From: Planococcus sp. CPCC 101016
Lineage (GTDB): Bacteria > Bacillota > Bacilli > Bacillales_A > Planococcaceae
Assembly (NCBI RefSeq): GCF_007859295.1
Contig: NZ_VOHB01000003.1
Location: forward strand, 124,001-188,000
Reading direction: 5' to 3'
Length of the DNA stretch: 64,000 bases
A program made the translations under genes and the position numbers. The stretch's first letter is position 1. Each line of letters begins with the position of its first letter. This document shows positions 62,169 through 64,000 of this stretch, piece by piece. The notes below the pieces were generated by a model. It had not been told where the DNA came from, searched no databases, and was given only the letters and a program-made list of their open reading frames with translations.

Positions 62169-62211
62169 TTTACCTTGTAAATTGATTATTCAATCATGTA
62201 TAGTCTATACA
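62169..62211 (+). promoter_or_regulatory. Promoter with two inverted repeats upstream of AAA+ regulator
   Basis: TTGTAA (62176-62181), 18 bp, TATAGT at the -10. Two perfect inverted repeats overlap it: TTTAC-CTT-GTAAA (62169-62181) on the -35 and TGTATAG-T-CTATACA (62197-62211) on the -10. TyrR boxes have TGTAAA-N6-TTTACA, so these may be sites for the adjacent regulator's own protein. Confidence 0.55.
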
Positions 62212-62238
62212 AGAATGAATAACGGAGGCCAGTCGATA

Positions 62239-63570
62239 ATGAATACTTTATTTCTGCTTCCCAATACCGATGAAGAAATCATAGAAACTTATGATGAAGA
62301 TATTATTGTCACCACCCGAGAAGGACGCATTATCAAAGTTTCCCCACGCAGTGGAGAGCAGTATGGCGTCACACCCGAAGAACTGCTTGGAAAATCTGTC
62401 TATGATTTGGAAGCGGCGGGTATCTTTTCTCCTGCTATCACCCCACTGGTGCTGAAGAAAAAGAAAAAAGTTGTTTTGCGCCAGAACACGCCATCCGGAA
62501 GAAAAGTCCTGATCACAGGTATACCGCTGTTTAACGATAATGGCGATGTAGAATTTGTTGTCAGTTATTCTTACGACATGTCACAGCTGATGGTCATGAA
62601 GGAATACTTGGAGAACCTGGAAACGGAAATGTCCAAAGTGAAAGGCGAGCTTGCTCATTTGCGTAATCAGCAGCTTCACGTTGAAGGATGCATCATGGAA
62701 AGTCCATCATCAATCCGCGCACTCCAAACGGCCATCAAAATGGCGCAGCTGGAAGTGCCGGTCGTTATCCAAGGAGAATCCGGGACGGGTAAAACCGCCT
62801 TGGCTAAGCTCATCCATTCCCGAAGCAGCCGAAGCGCTGAAGCTTTCATCGAAATCCACTGCAGCGCCATACCCGAATCGGTATTCGAAATCAGCTTTAC
62901 AGGCTTGGATAATGAAGGATACATGAGTTTGGCCGCTGGAGGCACGTTGGTGCTCAATGAAGTTGATCAACTGTCTTCCGCATCACAAGCGGCTCTGTTC
63001 AAGATTCTAAAGCAGTCTCATACTGCCCGCGTCATTGCGATCACCCATACTTCAATTGAAGAGGCTGTCACTTCCGGTCATTTCAGGGAAGACCTGTTTT
63101 ATTTAGTGCATTTAGCGTCAATCGAGCTAAAGCCATTGAGAGAACGACCGGACGATTTAGGTCAATCCATCAGCCGTTTTTTAGAAGAGTTGAATGACAA
63201 CTATCACAAACAAAAAACCATTTCCGACGACTTGTACTTCCATTTGCTGCAGCTGCCCTGGAAAGGCAATTTCCGCGAGTTGCGCAATGTACTGGAACGC
63301 AGCTTTATCGAAAGCGAATCGCCGCTTATTACACTCGACGACTTGCCCATCACCTATCAACCAGATTCGGATGAACGCATCGGCCTTGAACTTGAAGGCC
63401 AGACGCTTCCGCATATTTTGGAGTCCGTCGAGAAGAAAGTGCTGTTGAATGCGCAAAAGCGCTACCGGACAACAACTGAGATGGCCAATGTCCTGGGCAT
63501 CAGCCAGCCATCGGTCGTCCGTAAACTGAAGAAGTACACAAGTACATTACCTGGGGGGAAAATTACATGA
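62239..63570 (+). CDS. TyrR-like PAS/AAA+ regulator with degenerate GAFTGA loop
   Basis: 443 residues from the ATG at 62239 (GGAGG upstream). PAS domain (about 12-110: IIVTTREGRIIKVSPRSGEQ), helical linker, AAA+ domain with Walker A GESGTGKTALAK, Walker B GGTLVLNEVDQL (Asn for Asp) and arginine-finger region REDLFYLVH, PLRERPDDL, then a TyrR-type HTH (TTTEMANVLGISQPSVVRKL). The GAFTGA loop that contacts Sigma-54 is shortened and reads ISFTGL. Such regulators act on SigA promoters like TyrR or have lost activation. It overlaps the next gene by ATGA, so it likely controls that membrane protein. Confidence 0.87.
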   Translation: MNTLFLLPNTDEEIIETYDEDIIVTTREGRIIKVSPRSGEQYGVTPEELLGKSVYDLEAAGIFSPAITPLVLKKKKKVVLRQNTPSGRKVLITGIPLFNDNGDVEFVVSYSYDMSQLMVMKEYLENLETEMSKVKGELAHLRNQQLHVEGCIMESPSSIRALQTAIKMAQLEVPVVIQGESGTGKTALAKLIHSRSSRSAEAFIEIHCSAIPESVFEISFTGLDNEGYMSLAAGGTLVLNEVDQLSSASQAALFKILKQSHTARVIAITHTSIEEAVTSGHFREDLFYLVHLASIELKPLRERPDDLGQSISRFLEELNDNYHKQKTISDDLYFHLLQLPWKGNFRELRNVLERSFIESESPLITLDDLPITYQPDSDERIGLELEGQTLPHILESVEKKVLLNAQKRYRTTTEMANVLGISQPSVVRKLKKYTSTLPGGKIT

Positions 63571-64000
63571 CCATGATTCAAAGCAAGAAAAAAGCCATCG
63601 AACCGGCAGATACGTGGAAGTTTTTGATTCCATCTATTATCGGTGCTTTATTATTCCTATGCCCGATCTCCTATAATGGCGAAGTGACCATCGGAGTCGG
63701 CATCCTGGCTTCATTCTTGCTGAGCACGTTCGGCGAAGTGATTCCTGCATTCATTGTTATTCTGCTCGGCTTCTCAGCAATCGCCAGCTTAGCAGCGACT
63801 GCCATCAAACCAGCTTTCGTCCGGAACTCGCCTTTTCTTCGTGCTACATTCATCAACGGCCCGTTCGGTCTGATTGTCCGCGTGCTCGCTTTTGCATTCG
63901 GCATCATGGCTTTTTACGAAATTGGACCTGAAGCGATTGCCTCACGGAATACGGGCGGTGTTGTTCTTTATGACTTGGCACCTGTCTTGCTGACTTGGTT
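63567..64000 (+). CDS. YjiH-family membrane protein, N-terminal part (3' end outside window)
   Basis: Starts at the ATG at 63567, overlapping the regulator's stop codon (ATGA), with GGGGGG about 9 bases upstream, and runs open past base 64000 (144 codons seen). Seen: SKKKAIEPADTWKFLIPSII, then four hydrophobic segments including SYNGEVTIGVGILASFLLST, SRNTGGVVLYDLAPVLL. This fits the YjiH family with a nucleoside-recognition (Gate) domain. Transported substrate unknown. Translational coupling to the PAS/AAA+ regulator implies ligand-controlled expression. Confidence 0.78.
   Translation, partial: MTMIQSKKKAIEPADTWKFLIPSIIGALLFLCPISYNGEVTIGVGILASFLLSTFGEVIPAFIVILLGFSAIASLAATAIKPAFVRNSPFLRATFINGPFGLIVRVLAFAFGIMAFYEIGPEAIASRNTGGVVLYDLAPVLLTW

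Overview
The window looks like chromosome of a Gram-positive Bacillales bacterium, most likely Planococcaceae (Planococcus-type). Evidence: strong AGGAGG-type ribosome sites with frequent TTG/GTG starts, a B. subtilis YkuI orthologue, RsbR-type stressosome proteins, an LtaS-type sulfatase, BceRS-AB-type modules, an SLH-domain surface protein and many lipoproteins. The genus is an inference. No rRNA, tRNA, prophage, CRISPR array or transposase gene was seen. Most transcription units end in clear intrinsic terminators, many shared by convergent genes.

Layout. 1-6.4 kb (+): end of a GT4 glycosyltransferase with GtrA, a CapA-type lipoprotein, a 30-residue membrane peptide, an alpha-CTD-like DNA-binding protein, a DUF202 protein, YkuI (degenerate EAL) and an RsbR-like STAS protein; one alpha/beta hydrolase lies on the minus strand. 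6.5-14 kb (-): YitT-family protein behind a leader with a terminator-like hairpin, PPK2 kinase, VOC and AHSA1 proteins, an aldehyde/alcohol dehydrogenase pair, a MEDS-domain protein and an SDR with a possible SigB promoter. 14-20.9 kb: GNAT protein, NhaC, LTA-synthase-like enzyme, TlpA-like lipoprotein, and a 438-bp MITE-like insertion separating that gene from its own terminator. 20.9-32 kb: Cax antiporter, hydroxyacyl-CoA dehydrogenase, PAP2, two paralogous SDRs flanking a Nudix/ABC/Lys-Thr-rich secreted protein block, a second RsbR-like protein with a V4R-like sensor, an EamA transporter and an OYE-family reductase. 32.4-37 kb (-): complete BceRS-AB-type peptide-antibiotic detoxification module with a palindromic operator. 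37-45 kb: DJ-1 protein, SelO, class I aldolase, acyl-CoA synthetase, aminotransferase, BsuPI lipoprotein, DUF2975 protein. 45-51.5 kb (-): secreted M14 peptidase, a lipoprotein nucleosidase under a guanine-type riboswitch, VWA lipoprotein, SRPBCC protein. 51.7-58.6 kb: AraC/GyrI-like regulator, small kinase, a candidate orphan sRNA, a 20-21 bp tandem repeat, GH13 alpha-glucosidase, TM2 protein, Mug glycosylase, DUF1697 and an Abi_2/HEPN protein. 58.9-64 kb: SLH protein, DUF2798, lipoprotein, SigB-type general stress flavoprotein, and a TyrR-like AAA+ regulator overlapping a YjiH-family membrane protein cut by the window end.

Themes: envelope building and defence (GT/GtrA, LTA synthase, BceRS-AB, SLH), general stress signalling (two RsbR paralogues whose first phospho-site threonine is replaced by Asp or Glu, YkuI, SigB-type promoters) and extracellular salvage (M14 peptidase, lipoprotein nucleosidase). 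The strongest candidate for new biology is the guanine-type riboswitch upstream of a lipoprotein annotated by homology as MTA/SAH nucleosidase. Its catalytic Asp is replaced by Asn, so both regulation and active site point to 6-oxopurine nucleosides.
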